A DNA stretch of 64,000 bases from RBG-13-51-18 sp050014095. Its GTDB lineage: Bacteria > Chloroflexota > Dehalococcoidia > Dehalococcoidales > RBG-16-60-22. Positions 43,622-52,656 of this stretch are shown here, piece by piece. A program made the position numbers and the translations under genes. Location of the stretch: the NCBI GenBank assembly GCA_050014095.1, contig JBEKDZ010000001.1:186001-250000 (forward strand). Reading direction: 5' to 3'. The notes under the pieces were generated by a model. It was not told the origin of the DNA. It saw only the letters and a program-made list of their open reading frames with translations, and did not search any database. The stretch's first letter is position 1; each line of letters opens with the position of its first letter.

Positions 43622-44551
43622 CTACGGCGGGCACTTGGCGCAGATGGAGCGGAAGAGGGTGGTGCTTAAGTAGCGGTCGCCGCGGTCGGGCAAGATAACG
43701 ACGATAGTGCCCTTTTTCATCTTTTTAGCAACCTGCAATGCCCCTGCCACAGCGGCGCCGCTGGACATGCCAGTGAAAAGCCCTTCTCTTACTGCCAGCA
43801 ACCGGGCTGTCTCGAAAGCATCGCCATCTTCGATGGTTACCTTTTCATCGAGCACCTTGGGGTTGTAGATGCCGGGAACAACGCTCTCCGTCATATTTTT
43901 CAGTCCCTGGATAGTATGCCCGACTGTAGGCTCAACGCCGACGATTTTAATGCCTTTGATTTTTTCCTTGAGATATTTCGCGGTGCCGATGAGCGTGCCG
44001 GTCGTCCCCATGGCGCAGACGAAGACATCAACTCTGCCTTTGGTCTGGTTATATATTTCCGGTCCGGTGGTCTCATAATGGGAGAGGACATTATTGGGGT
44101 TATCGAACTGGTTAGGCATAAAATACTTGCCCGGCTCGGCTTTAAGAGCCTCATGCGCCCGGCGGATGGCGCCGTCAACAGCCTCTTTGGCCGGGGTGAG
44201 GACGACCTCGGCGCCGAAAGCCTGGAGAATAAGCTGTCTTTCCACGCTGACACATTCCGGCATGAAGAGTTTGACTTTATAGTCCTTGGCGGCACCAATC
44301 ATGGCGATGGCGATGCCAGTATTGCCGGAGGTAGGCTCGATGATGGTTTTATCTTTAGTAAGCTCGCCCGATTCCTCCGCCATCTTAATCATATAGAAAG
44401 CAGGACGATCTTTAACGGAGCCGCCGGGGTTATTGCCTTCCAGCTTACCAAAAATTTTTACGTCGGTGTTGCCGTTGAGGTTGGTGAGCTGCACCAGCGG
44501 GGTGTTGCCGATAGCGCCCAGGACGTTTTTATTGCCGTTTTTCATCTTCAT
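43622..44551 (-). CDS. cysK: Cysteine synthase (O-acetylserine sulfhydrylase family)
   Basis: 309 aa fold-type II PLP enzyme. The PLP lysine is in GGSVKDRPA, the substrate loop is PTSGNTGIAIA, the phosphate loop is GTTGTLIGT, and TGMSSGAAVAGAL follows. ILPDRGDRYLST near the end fits CysK/CysM. The C-terminus carries a small CAKC motif. The start may be the second ATG (44545), which is better spaced from AAGG. It is 36 nt downstream of glyA, so serine made or used there can feed cysteine synthesis. CysK versus CysM cannot be settled by eye. Confidence 0.88.
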   Translation of the reverse strand: MKMKNGNKNVLGAIGNTPLVQLTNLNGNTDVKIFGKLEGNNPGGSVKDRPAFYMIKMAEESGELTKDKTIIEPTSGNTGIAIAMIGAAKDYKVKLFMPECVSVERQLILQAFGAEVVLTPAKEAVDGAIRRAHEALKAEPGKYFMPNQFDNPNNVLSHYETTGPEIYNQTKGRVDVFVCAMGTTGTLIGTAKYLKEKIKGIKIVGVEPTVGHTIQGLKNMTESVVPGIYNPKVLDEKVTIEDGDAFETARLLAVREGLFTGMSSGAAVAGALQVAKKMKKGTIVVILPDRGDRYLSTTLFRSICAKCPP

Positions 44552-44587
44552 CTACCTTAATATTATATATTATCATTTAAAGTCAAG

Positions 44588-45832
44588 TTAATCATCGATG
44601 CCGGGGACCGGGAAACGGCGGCATATGCGAGCGACTTCCTGGCGGACTTCCTCAATAACCTTTTCGTTATCAAAATTTTTAATCACCTTGACAATCAGCG
44701 CAGCGATTTGTTGCATCTCTTCCTTGCCGAAACCGCGGGAAGTAGCCGCGGGCGTGCCGAGCCTGATGCCGCTGGCGACCGCCGGAGGGCGAGTATCAAA
44801 AGGAATTTCGTTTTTATTACAGACTATACCGGCGGTATCGAGGGCTTTAGCCGCCTGACTGCCGGTGACGCCGCTAGCCGTAAGGTCGACGAGGATAAGG
44901 TGATTATCCGTGCCGCCGGAGACGAGGCGCAATCCCTGTTTTTGCAGCTCGGCCGCCAGGGCACGGGCATTTTCCAGTATCTTTTTCTGGTACTCGACAA
45001 AGGCGGGCCGCATCGCCTCATAAAGCGCCACCGCCTTGGCGGCGACGGAGTGCATAAGGGGTTTGCCCTGCGCTTCCGGGAAGACCGCGGCATCGATGGC
45101 TTTGGCATACTCTTTCTTGCAGAGTATCAAGCCGCCACTGGTGCCGCGCAGAGTTTTATGCGTGGTGGTGGTAACAACATCCGCATAAGGCACAGGCGTA
45201 GGGTGCAGTCCAGCGGCAACCAGCCCGGCGATATGCGCCATATCCACCATAAGTTTAGCCCCTACCGAATCGGCAATACGACGGAATCGCTCGAAGTCGA
45301 TAATCCTCGGGTAGGCGGTATATCCCGCCAGAATAACCTTGGGCTTATGCTCTTTAGCCAGCTTCTCGATTTCCGGGAAGTCGATACGCTCCGTTTCGCG
45401 GCTGACATGGTAGTGCACGAAATTATACGACCGCCCGGAAAAAGTAATGGGCGAGCCGTGGGTAAGATGACCACCGTGGGAAAGGTCCATCGCCATGATG
45501 GTATCACCATATTCCATCAAAGCGAAATAGGCCGCCATATTCGCCTGCGAGCCGCTATGCGGCTGGACGTTAGCATGGTCGGCATGATAAAGCTCTTTAG
45601 CCCGCTTGATGGCCAGATTTTCGATGATATCCATATTCTCACAGCCGCGGTAATAGCGGTGGCCGGGGTAGCCTTCGGCATATTTATAGGTGAGGAACGA
45701 GCCTTGGGCTTCCAGCACGGCGCGGCTGGCATAGTTTTCCGAGGCGATAAGGTTGACAATCTCTTTCTGCCGTTTTTTCTCACATTCGATGGCGTTATAT
45801 ATTTCGGGGTCATTCTGGCTTAAGAAACTCAT
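44588..45832 (-). CDS. glyA: Serine hydroxymethyltransferase
   Basis: 414 aa. The PLP lysine is in TTTHKTLRGTSGG (near residue 228). The HSGSQANMAAYFALM folate/PLP loop and GHRYYRGC are intact. It interconverts serine and glycine, charging tetrahydrofolate. SD GAGGAGAG before the ATG; own promoter in the glyA/pyrG divergent space. Confidence 0.97.
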   Translation of the reverse strand: MSFLSQNDPEIYNAIECEKKRQKEIVNLIASENYASRAVLEAQGSFLTYKYAEGYPGHRYYRGCENMDIIENLAIKRAKELYHADHANVQPHSGSQANMAAYFALMEYGDTIMAMDLSHGGHLTHGSPITFSGRSYNFVHYHVSRETERIDFPEIEKLAKEHKPKVILAGYTAYPRIIDFERFRRIADSVGAKLMVDMAHIAGLVAAGLHPTPVPYADVVTTTTHKTLRGTSGGLILCKKEYAKAIDAAVFPEAQGKPLMHSVAAKAVALYEAMRPAFVEYQKKILENARALAAELQKQGLRLVSGGTDNHLILVDLTASGVTGSQAAKALDTAGIVCNKNEIPFDTRPPAVASGIRLGTPAATSRGFGKEEMQQIAALIVKVIKNFDNEKVIEEVRQEVARICRRFPVPGIDD

Positions 45833-45871
45833 AGAAACACTCTCCTCAAGGGGAAATGAGGTACAGTAAAT

Positions 45872-45900
45872 AGTCTACACTGGCATTGCGGGAGTGTCAA
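45872..45900 (-). promoter_or_regulatory. Sigma-70 promoter of glyA-cysK
   Basis: TTGACA (45900-45895), 17-bp spacer, TAGACT (45877-45872); predicted start about 45865, leader about 33 nt. It is back-to-back with the pyrG promoter. Confidence 0.78.
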
Positions 45901-45917
45901 TTAGACTGGCATAAGGC

Positions 45918-45946
45918 TTGACAAACCCCATCCCCCTTCTTATAAT
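45918..45946 (+). promoter_or_regulatory. Perfect consensus sigma-70 promoter of pyrG
   Basis: TTGACA, exactly 17 bp, TATAAT, the best promoter in the window. The start would be about 45953, leaving a leader of about 95 nt. That leader begins near a CCCCCACC run and holds an imperfect CTGGA..TCCAG hairpin close to the start codon. Confidence 0.88.
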
Positions 45947-46048
45947 AAAAAGAAACCCCCACCTGATTTGACTGTGTATCCCTGTTTATTGATTCCCAGC
46001 ATGATTTCCCAGGATAATACTGGATTTATTCCAGGTTTATTATAATAT

Positions 46049-47686
46049 ATGCCGAAGTATATCTTTGTAACCGGTGGCGTCGTAAGTTCCGTAGGGAAAG
46101 GCATCACCGTCGCCTCCATCGGCACCATTCTTAAAAGTCGTGGGGTTACCGTGGCGGTGCAGAAGCTCGACCCGTATTTGAACGTCGACCCGGGCACGAT
46201 GTCCCCCTACCAGCACGGGGAGGTTTACGTTACTAAAGACGGCGCGGAGACCGACCTCGACCTGGGCAACTACGAGCGCTTTATCGATATCGAGTGCACG
46301 GCGGATTCCAACACGACGTCCGGTCAGATTTACAGCACCCTGATAACGAAGGAGCGGCGGGGGGACTTTTTGGGCGGGACGATTCAGATTGTGCCGCATT
46401 TGACCAATGAAATAAAAAGTCGGTTCAAGAAGCTTGCAGAAAAGTCCGGAGCGGAGGTAATACTTATCGAGGTGGGAGGCACGGTAGGCGACATCGAAGG
46501 GCAGCCGTTCCTGGAGGCAATACGGCAGATGCGTAACGACGTGGGCAGGAACAACGTGCTTTATATTCACGTAACCTTCTTGCCCTACCTCAACTCTACC
46601 GGCGAACTAAAGACCAAGCCTACCCAGCACAGCGTCAACGAGCTGCGGCGTATCGGTATCCAGCCGGATGTCATCGTCTGCCGCAGCGATTATCCCATCC
46701 CGGAGAACCTGCGAGACAAGATATCACTCTTCTGCGATGTGGAGAAACAGGCGGTGATACCCCTGCCAACTGTAAAAACGATATATGAAATCCCCTTAAT
46801 CCTCGAGGATTGTGGGTTGGGACAGCTGATTATGGATAAACTCGGCATGGCGGAAAAACCCACCGATTTAAAACCATGGCGGGAGCTCGTCGAGCGTATT
46901 AAGACACCGCACGAGCCGGTGAAAATCGCGCTGGTAGGTAAATACGTCGAGCTTAATGATGCATATTACTCAGTGCGGGAGGCACTCTACCACGCCGCAC
47001 TTTTTAACAATAAAACGCTCGATTTATTCTGGGTGCATTCAGAAGACCTGGATAAAATCGAGGCAGATACGCTGCTGCGTACCGCTCAAGGGATAATCGT
47101 GCCGGGCGGGTTCGGCATCCGTGGCATCGAGGGGATGGTTAAAGCTGCCAAGTACGCGCGGGAGAATAAAATTCCCTATTTCGGCTTATGCCTGGGGATG
47201 CAGGTCATGGTCATCGAGTTCGCGCGCCATGTCTTCAACACCGATGAGCCGAACTCCACGGAGTTCGACCCGAATACCAAGTATCCGGTTATCGACTATA
47301 TGCTGGAACAAAAAACGCTGCAGACCAAGGGCGGCAATATGCGCCTGGGTTTATATCCATGCAAGCTGCTGGCTGGCAGCCTGGCTGCCAAAGCCTATGG
47401 GCAGCCGCTCGTCGAGGAACGGCACCGGCACCGGCTGGAATTAAATAACAAGTATCGCGAGCCGCTACGTAAGGCTGGCATGATTTTCAGCGGCGTTTCG
47501 CCTGATGATAATTTGGTGGAAATCTGCGAGCTTAAAGACCACCCCTGGATGCTGGGCTGCCAGTTCCATCCGGAGTTTCTCTCGCGGCCCAATCGACCGC
47601 AGCCACTCTTCCGGGAGTTCATCGGCGTAGCCAAAGACGTATTAAGAGAAGGCGCGCAGCCGCCGCTGCCCCTGGCAGCCAAGTGA
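46049..47686 (+). CDS. pyrG: CTP synthase
   Basis: 545 aa. The synthetase domain (1-270) has VTGGVVSSVGKGITVASIG, YLNVDPGTMSPYQHGEVYV and EVGGTVGDIEGQPF. The glutaminase domain (285-530) has the nucleophile in FGLCLGMQ and His/Glu in QFHPEFLSRP. It aminates UTP to CTP. No good SD stands before the ATG. It is followed after 10 nt by the transaldolase-like gene. Confidence 0.97.
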   Translation: MPKYIFVTGGVVSSVGKGITVASIGTILKSRGVTVAVQKLDPYLNVDPGTMSPYQHGEVYVTKDGAETDLDLGNYERFIDIECTADSNTTSGQIYSTLITKERRGDFLGGTIQIVPHLTNEIKSRFKKLAEKSGAEVILIEVGGTVGDIEGQPFLEAIRQMRNDVGRNNVLYIHVTFLPYLNSTGELKTKPTQHSVNELRRIGIQPDVIVCRSDYPIPENLRDKISLFCDVEKQAVIPLPTVKTIYEIPLILEDCGLGQLIMDKLGMAEKPTDLKPWRELVERIKTPHEPVKIALVGKYVELNDAYYSVREALYHAALFNNKTLDLFWVHSEDLDKIEADTLLRTAQGIIVPGGFGIRGIEGMVKAAKYARENKIPYFGLCLGMQVMVIEFARHVFNTDEPNSTEFDPNTKYPVIDYMLEQKTLQTKGGNMRLGLYPCKLLAGSLAAKAYGQPLVEERHRHRLELNNKYREPLRKAGMIFSGVSPDDNLVEICELKDHPWMLGCQFHPEFLSRPNRPQPLFREFIGVAKDVLREGAQPPLPLAAK

Positions 47687-47696
47687 GGAGGGAAAT

Positions 47697-48350
47697 ATGC
47701 AAATTTTCCTGGATACCGCCAATATCGACCAGATAAAGCAAGCCGCCCAGTTGGGGATTATCAGCGGGGTAACGACCAATCCTTCTCTTTTAGCTAAAGA
47801 AACTACCGCCGACTACGAAGCAGTAACGAAGAAAATCTGCTCCATTATCAGCGGTCCGGTCTCCGTAGAGGTTCTCTCTGAAACTGCTGATGAGATGATA
47901 AAAGAAGCCCGCGTCAAAGCTAAATGGGCGCCCAACGTTAATATTAAAATTCCTATCACCGCCGAGGGACTAAAGGCGACCTCCGTTTTAAGTAAAGAAG
48001 ATATTAGTGTAAATATGACGCTGTGTTTCTCGGCGAACCAGGCGCTATTAGGAGCGCTGGCCGGGGCAACCTACGTCAGCATCTTCGTCGGGCGGCTGGA
48101 CGATGTGGGAGAGGATGGCATGCAAGTGGTGGAGGATACCATCGGCATACTAGCGAACTACCCGGAACTGGAAACACAGGTAATCGCCGCGAGCATCCGC
48201 CATCCTATGCATGTTACTTACGCCGCCATGGCGGGTGCGGACGTGGCGACCGTGCCTTATGCCGTATTAATGCAAATGATTCAGCACCCGTTGACCGACA
48301 TCGGTATCAAACGCTTTTTGGCTGACTGGAAAAGCGTAGCCAAGAAATAG
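47697..48350 (+). CDS. Transaldolase / fructose-6-phosphate aldolase family protein
   Basis: 217 aa, the short single-barrel form. The start MQIFLDTANIDQIKQAAQLG, GVTTNPSLLAKE, the Schiff-base lysine in VNIKIPITAEGLKA and the GRLDDVGEDG loop are diagnostic. Short members are either transaldolases of the pentose phosphate pathway or FSA-type aldolases; sequence alone does not decide. SD GAGGAGGG. It is probably in one transcript with pyrG and rho. Confidence 0.9.
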   Translation: MQIFLDTANIDQIKQAAQLGIISGVTTNPSLLAKETTADYEAVTKKICSIISGPVSVEVLSETADEMIKEARVKAKWAPNVNIKIPITAEGLKATSVLSKEDISVNMTLCFSANQALLGALAGATYVSIFVGRLDDVGEDGMQVVEDTIGILANYPELETQVIAASIRHPMHVTYAAMAGADVATVPYAVLMQMIQHPLTDIGIKRFLADWKSVAKK

Positions 48351-48401
48351 AAAATAAAGACCCCCTTCCCCCCGGGGAGATGGGACCAGTGAGGTGGCAC
48401 C

Positions 48402-49763
48402 ATGGAAATGAACGCAATCCCTAATGAAAACCCTAAGACTAGTCTAAACGGAAGTCCGAGCGAGAATACACCGACAACTCCGAATGCCATTCCGAATGCG
48501 CATCTGAATATTGCGGAACTGGAAACTAAGACCAAAGAAGAACTCGTGGAGATGGCGAAGGAGAAAGGAATCGCCATGCCTGCTACGCTGAAAAAGCACG
48601 ATATTATTATGCGCCTGCTGGAAACGCACACGGAGCAGCAAGGCAATATCTTTTGCAGCGGCATCCTGGAAATCATGGCGGACGGCTATGGCTTCCTGCG
48701 GCAGGAAACCCTGCTGCCCAGCCAGACGGATGTTTACATCTCGCCGTCGCAGATACGCCGCTTCAGCCTGCGCAACGGCGATATGGTCACCGGGCAGGGC
48801 CGGCCGCCGAAAAGCAACGAAAAATATTTCAGTCTACTGCAGGTAGTGGCCATCAATAACCTCAACCCCGAGCTTTCCAAGGGCCGCCAGCCTTTCGGGT
48901 CGCTTACGCCCACCTTCCCGGATAAGCTGCTTAACCTGGAACACTCGCCCACCGACCTCTCCACGCGCCTCCTCAATCTCATCGCCCCCATCGGTCGGGG
49001 ACAGCGTGGCTTGATTGTTTCGCCGCCTAAGGCCGGAAAGACTCTGCTTTTAAAATCTATCGCCAACTCAATTTCCACCACCTACGAGGATATCCACCTG
49101 ATTGTATGCCTCATCGGCGAGCGCCCAGAAGAAGTCACGGATATGCGGCGCTCGGTCAAGGGCGAGGTTATCGCCGCCACATTCGACGAGATGGTGGAAA
49201 ACCAGACCCGCGTGGCAGAACTGGCATTAGAAAGATCGAAACGCCTGGTGGAAAGCGGTAAGGATGTGGTCATCCTGCTCGACGGCATTACCCGCTTGAC
49301 CCGCGCTTACAACCTAGCGATGCCTTCCAGCGGTCGCACGCTGTCCGGCGGCATCGACCCCGCCGCTCTGCACCCCGCCAAGCGCTTCTTCGGGGCGGCG
49401 CGCAACACGGAGGAGGGGGGCAGCCTGACGATTATCGCCACCTGCCTTGTCGATACCGGCAGCCGCATGGACGACCTGATTTATGAGGAGTTCAAAGGCA
49501 CCGGCAACATGGAGCTCCACCTGGACCGGAGACTATCCGAAAGGCGTATCTTCCCGGCCATGGATATACAGCGGAGCGGGACGCGGCGGGAAGAGTTGCT
49601 GTTGGGCGAGGAACAACTCAAGCAGGTATGGCTGCTGCGGCGCATGGTGGGTATCATTGCATCGGATTCCAATAACTTTATCGAGGCGACGGAACGCGTG
49701 CTGGAACGCATGCGCAAGACGAAGACCAACGCCGAGTTCCTGGTCGGACTGCGAGATATTTAG
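48402..49763 (+). CDS. rho: Transcription termination factor Rho
   Basis: 453 aa. After a polar N-terminal tail (1-40, Asn/Pro-rich) comes the Rho N domain (LKTKTKEEL-like helices) and the RNA-binding cold-shock domain (CSGILEIMADGYGFLRQ). The ATPase follows with VSPPKAGKTLLLKSIAN, Walker B DVVILLDGITRLTRAYN and the Q/R loops. It is a hexameric RNA helicase ending untranslated transcripts, fitting the scarcity of hairpin terminators in the window. SD GAGG, eight nt. Confidence 0.96.
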   Translation: MEMNAIPNENPKTSLNGSPSENTPTTPNAIPNAHLNIAELETKTKEELVEMAKEKGIAMPATLKKHDIIMRLLETHTEQQGNIFCSGILEIMADGYGFLRQETLLPSQTDVYISPSQIRRFSLRNGDMVTGQGRPPKSNEKYFSLLQVVAINNLNPELSKGRQPFGSLTPTFPDKLLNLEHSPTDLSTRLLNLIAPIGRGQRGLIVSPPKAGKTLLLKSIANSISTTYEDIHLIVCLIGERPEEVTDMRRSVKGEVIAATFDEMVENQTRVAELALERSKRLVESGKDVVILLDGITRLTRAYNLAMPSSGRTLSGGIDPAALHPAKRFFGAARNTEEGGSLTIIATCLVDTGSRMDDLIYEEFKGTGNMELHLDRRLSERRIFPAMDIQRSGTRREELLLGEEQLKQVWLLRRMVGIIASDSNNFIEATERVLERMRKTKTNAEFLVGLRDI

Positions 49764-49865
49764 CCATTCCACGACCGTTGTCGCCATACCGGAGCATTAC
49801 GCGGAAAGCTTGAACTAAATCGCGTAAAGCCCTATGATGTACGAGAACAGGGAGGGAAAAATCAC

Positions 49866-50204
49866 ATGATGCAAATGAAAAAGACATATACGGAAGTCAG
49901 CCCGGAATTGCTCTTCGCGGAGATAAGGGATTTTACACTGAAGCAGGGGACGAGCCTAGGCGAGAACAAAATGGAAACCTACACCCTCCCGGACGAATCG
50001 GCGTCTTTTGGAACGCGGGCAACTTTAACTTTTAACGTTAAGGGGGAGGCGGGGAAAGAGTGCCTGCGGGCGCATATCGTGGGGATGGCACGGGGCGAAA
50101 CGAAGCTGATGATTGACGCCGATGAAAAGCTCTTTGCTAAGGACAAACTCACTGCCCTGCAGGCGGACCTGGACTTTATCTTCGGGGCGTATGAAGTAAA
50201 GTAG
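49866..50204 (+). CDS. Small protein of unknown function
   Basis: 112 aa starting after GGAGGG (9-nt spacing); ATG codons at residues 1, 2 and 4 make the exact start uncertain. The pattern of strands (FGTRATLTFNVKG, CLRAHIVGMARGETKLMIDAD) between helices suggests a compact alpha/beta fold. No membrane helix, no cysteine cluster, no catalytic motif. It lies 102 nt after rho on the same strand. I do not recognise a family. Confidence 0.65.
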   Translation: MMQMKKTYTEVSPELLFAEIRDFTLKQGTSLGENKMETYTLPDESASFGTRATLTFNVKGEAGKECLRAHIVGMARGETKLMIDADEKLFAKDKLTALQADLDFIFGAYEVK

Positions 50205-50250
50205 GGCCGGGCACCCACACCTACATCTACTACCCCTTTACCCCACCACT

Positions 50251-50335
50251 GGATTCCCAATCGAGTTGGGAATGACGTATTTCTTATTTCTTACACTTTT
50301 TAATGTCAGTCATTCCCGTGAAAACAGGAATCCAG
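50251..50335. repeat. Pair of REP-like repeats in opposite orientation
   Basis: GGATTCCCAA..TTGGGAATGAC (50251-50276) and GTCATTCCCGTG..CAGGAATCCAG (50309-50335) face each other across 32 nt, an inside-out version of the element at 3208-3280. They fill the space between convergent genes. Confidence 0.75.
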
Positions 50336-50387
50336 AGGCAACTTTTAACAAGCCAGACTTTAAACAGTCGCTGGTTTGCAGTTTTCG

Positions 50388-51452
50388 CTAATCAGTCAAT
50401 CCGTTTTTAAGAAATACACTTAAGCCGCTTGCTTTCAGCTGGGGAACTACACTCCCCAGCGACGCCGCGTTTAATTGATTACCGCCAAGATAAAGCTCGG
50501 GAGCTAGACTGGCAGTTACCACCCACTTATTCTCCAGCAGGGACGAAATATCCTGAATTTTATTATTATCAAGTCGGGTAAAAATTAAATTAGCCAGTCC
50601 AGCCAGCGTCGAGACATCACTGATTTGATTCCCCGTTAGAGAAAGTCCCCGCAATAGGGTACAACCGCCTAGCGGCGCAATATTAGTAATCCGGTTGTAG
50701 TCCAGGTACAATTGATCCAGTAGCTTAAGATTCGCCAATGGGCTAATATCGCTTATCTGGTTGTATCGACAGTACAAGGTATCGAGATTGACGCAATGTT
50801 GCAGCGGCGAGATATCGCTGATATAGTTCTCCGAGATATCGAGTTGCTCAAGTTTATCCAGAGTACCTAGCGGGGATATATCACTGATTTTGTTATCATA
50901 AGCCTCAAGCCAGGTCAGGTCCGCCAACGCCGATAAGGGTGCCAGGTCTTCGACATCGTTCCGGGAGATATCCAGAGCGGTAAGCTTGCCCAAACCGGCT
51001 AACGGCATGATGTTGGTAATCCGGTTATCACATATACGAAGGCTTGTGAGGCTGTTCATAACGTAAAAAGGCGATAAATCCGCGATATCATTCCTAGCGA
51101 CGGAAAGCATGGTAAGATGGCTTAGATTGCAAAGCGGCTTAAGGCTGCGGATATTATTATTGTCAAGGTTGAGATACTCAAGGTTGGTGCAGCCCTCCAG
51201 TCCCGTGAGGTCGGTGATGCCGGCATGACCGACGGTAAGTGTGGTGACCTTTTGTAGCTGCGCGGCATCGAGGTCTTTCAGAGATATGCCGAGTCTTTCA
51301 CAGATGGCGCTACTCAATGCTTTATCGGGAACAAGACTAGATTTAACTGACACTGATGCGGTGATGCTGCCCGAACCCCAGGCGCCGGCGATTATCAATA
51401 CCATCGCTACGGCTGATAGTGCTGTAATGAGTATATTTTTCCTAATTTTCAT
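50388..51452 (-). CDS. Secreted leucine-rich-repeat protein (internalin/SDS22-like)
   Basis: 354 aa. An N-terminal signal peptide or anchor (about residues 8-26, hydrophobic core LITALSAVAMVLIIAGAWG) leads to about 11 repeats of 22 residues, pattern LxxLxLxxNxIxDIxPLxxLxx. A capping region resembles the pre-LRR helix of internalins (PDKALSSAICERLGISLKDL). It has no LPXTG or other wall anchor at the C-terminus. Probable extracellular binding protein; ligand unknown. SD GAGGG. Separate from the aro operon, which lies upstream on the same strand. Confidence 0.82.
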   Translation of the reverse strand: MKIRKNILITALSAVAMVLIIAGAWGSGSITASVSVKSSLVPDKALSSAICERLGISLKDLDAAQLQKVTTLTVGHAGITDLTGLEGCTNLEYLNLDNNNIRSLKPLCNLSHLTMLSVARNDIADLSPFYVMNSLTSLRICDNRITNIMPLAGLGKLTALDISRNDVEDLAPLSALADLTWLEAYDNKISDISPLGTLDKLEQLDISENYISDISPLQHCVNLDTLYCRYNQISDISPLANLKLLDQLYLDYNRITNIAPLGGCTLLRGLSLTGNQISDVSTLAGLANLIFTRLDNNKIQDISSLLENKWVVTASLAPELYLGGNQLNAASLGSVVPQLKASGLSVFLKNGLTD

Positions 51453-51588
51453 AATATTACCCTCACGAATAATATAGTTCGCCTATGATATAGTAGCAGG
51501 TGAGGGTAATCTTGAAATGCAGGCTGATACCCAATTAGCGTAGCTAACAGCATGGAATTTATTGGTGGAGGCAGGAATAAACCGGGGT

Positions 51589-52656
51589 TCACCTTGCCCG
51601 GGGATAAGAGCCGAGGATTTTCACGAAAACGGCGTGCTCTTCCAACGCTTTGAGGGCTTCGGCGACAGGTTTTTCCTCGCGGTGACCTGAAAAGTCCATG
51701 TAGAAGTTATATTCCCAGGGCTGGTGGCGGGTGGGGCGGGACTCTAGCTTGGAGAGATTAATTTTCCTTCTGGCGAACTCACCAAGGCAATCGTAAAGCG
51801 CACCGGGCTTGTGTTTGAGGGAAAAGACGATAGAGGTCTTGTCATTACCGGTGGGCGTGGAGTCCTCTTTAGAGAGGATGAAGAAGCGGGTGAAGTTATG
51901 GGGGTTATCTTCGATTTCTCTGGCGAGCATCTTCATGCCGTAAAGCTCAGCGGCTTTGGCGGAGGCAACGGCAGCATAATCCAGCCGTTTTTCTTCCTTA
52001 ATCATTCTCACGCTGCCGGCGGTGTCGGAGGCAGGCACGATTTCCGCATTAAGCTTCTTCAAGAAATTACGACTCTGCCCCAGCGCCTGCGGATGGGAAT
52101 AGACGTACTTCACGCTATCCAGGGTGGCGCCTTCCATGGCAATCAGGCAATGGCTGATGCGTAGTTCCGTCTCACCGCAAGCCATCAAAGGCGAATCCAG
52201 GAGGAGGTCATAAGTGCGGTTGATACTGCCCTCCAGGGAGTTTTCCACCGGCACTAAAGCGAACGGGACATCGCCCCTCTCCACTGCCTCGAAGACCTCG
52301 TCCAGCGTATCATAAGGCACGCCTTTAGTGGAATTGCCGAAAAATCGTAAGGCGGCTTCCTCGGTATAAGCGCCCGGCTCGCCCTGGTAAGCCACGGCGA
52401 TGCCCTGGATTTTCTTGCTGGCGCTGATTATCTGTTTATAGATGCCCTCGATATCGGAGGGGCTGATTTTTTTATCACGGGCGAGGCTGCGCACGTGCTT
52501 CAAGACACGCAGCTCCCGTTCCCTGTCCTCGATAACACGACTTGCCTTATGCTTGTCCTTGCCGATTTCTCTAGAGATACTCTGGCGTTCAGCGATGAGC
52601 TCGACGATGCGTGCATCTATCTCGTCAATTTTTTTTCTTAGGTCGTCCAGATTCAT
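51589..52656 (-). CDS. pheA: Bifunctional chorismate mutase / prephenate dehydratase (P-protein)
   Basis: 355 aa in three parts. An AroQ chorismate mutase (1-90) starts with MNLDDLRKKIDEIDARIVEL. The prephenate dehydratase (about 95-270) has YQGEPGAYTEEAA and the catalytic NFTRFFIL (Thr-Arg-Phe). An ACT regulatory domain carries the ESRP phenylalanine-binding motif (SKLESRPTRHQPWEYNFYMD). It turns chorismate into phenylpyruvate with probable feedback by Phe. Its ATG overlaps the aroC stop (ATGA). Confidence 0.95.
   Translation of the reverse strand: MNLDDLRKKIDEIDARIVELIAERQSISREIGKDKHKASRVIEDRERELRVLKHVRSLARDKKISPSDIEGIYKQIISASKKIQGIAVAYQGEPGAYTEEAALRFFGNSTKGVPYDTLDEVFEAVERGDVPFALVPVENSLEGSINRTYDLLLDSPLMACGETELRISHCLIAMEGATLDSVKYVYSHPQALGQSRNFLKKLNAEIVPASDTAGSVRMIKEEKRLDYAAVASAKAAELYGMKMLAREIEDNPHNFTRFFILSKEDSTPTGNDKTSIVFSLKHKPGALYDCLGEFARRKINLSKLESRPTRHQPWEYNFYMDFSGHREEKPVAEALKALEEHAVFVKILGSYPRAR

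Noticed and set aside
44708..45823. Long plus-strand ORF of 371 codons
   Set aside because: It is wholly antisense to glyA, whose PLP motifs, SD and promoter are clear. The antisense frame is open because of codon bias in GC-rich sequence, and its product has no recognisable motif.
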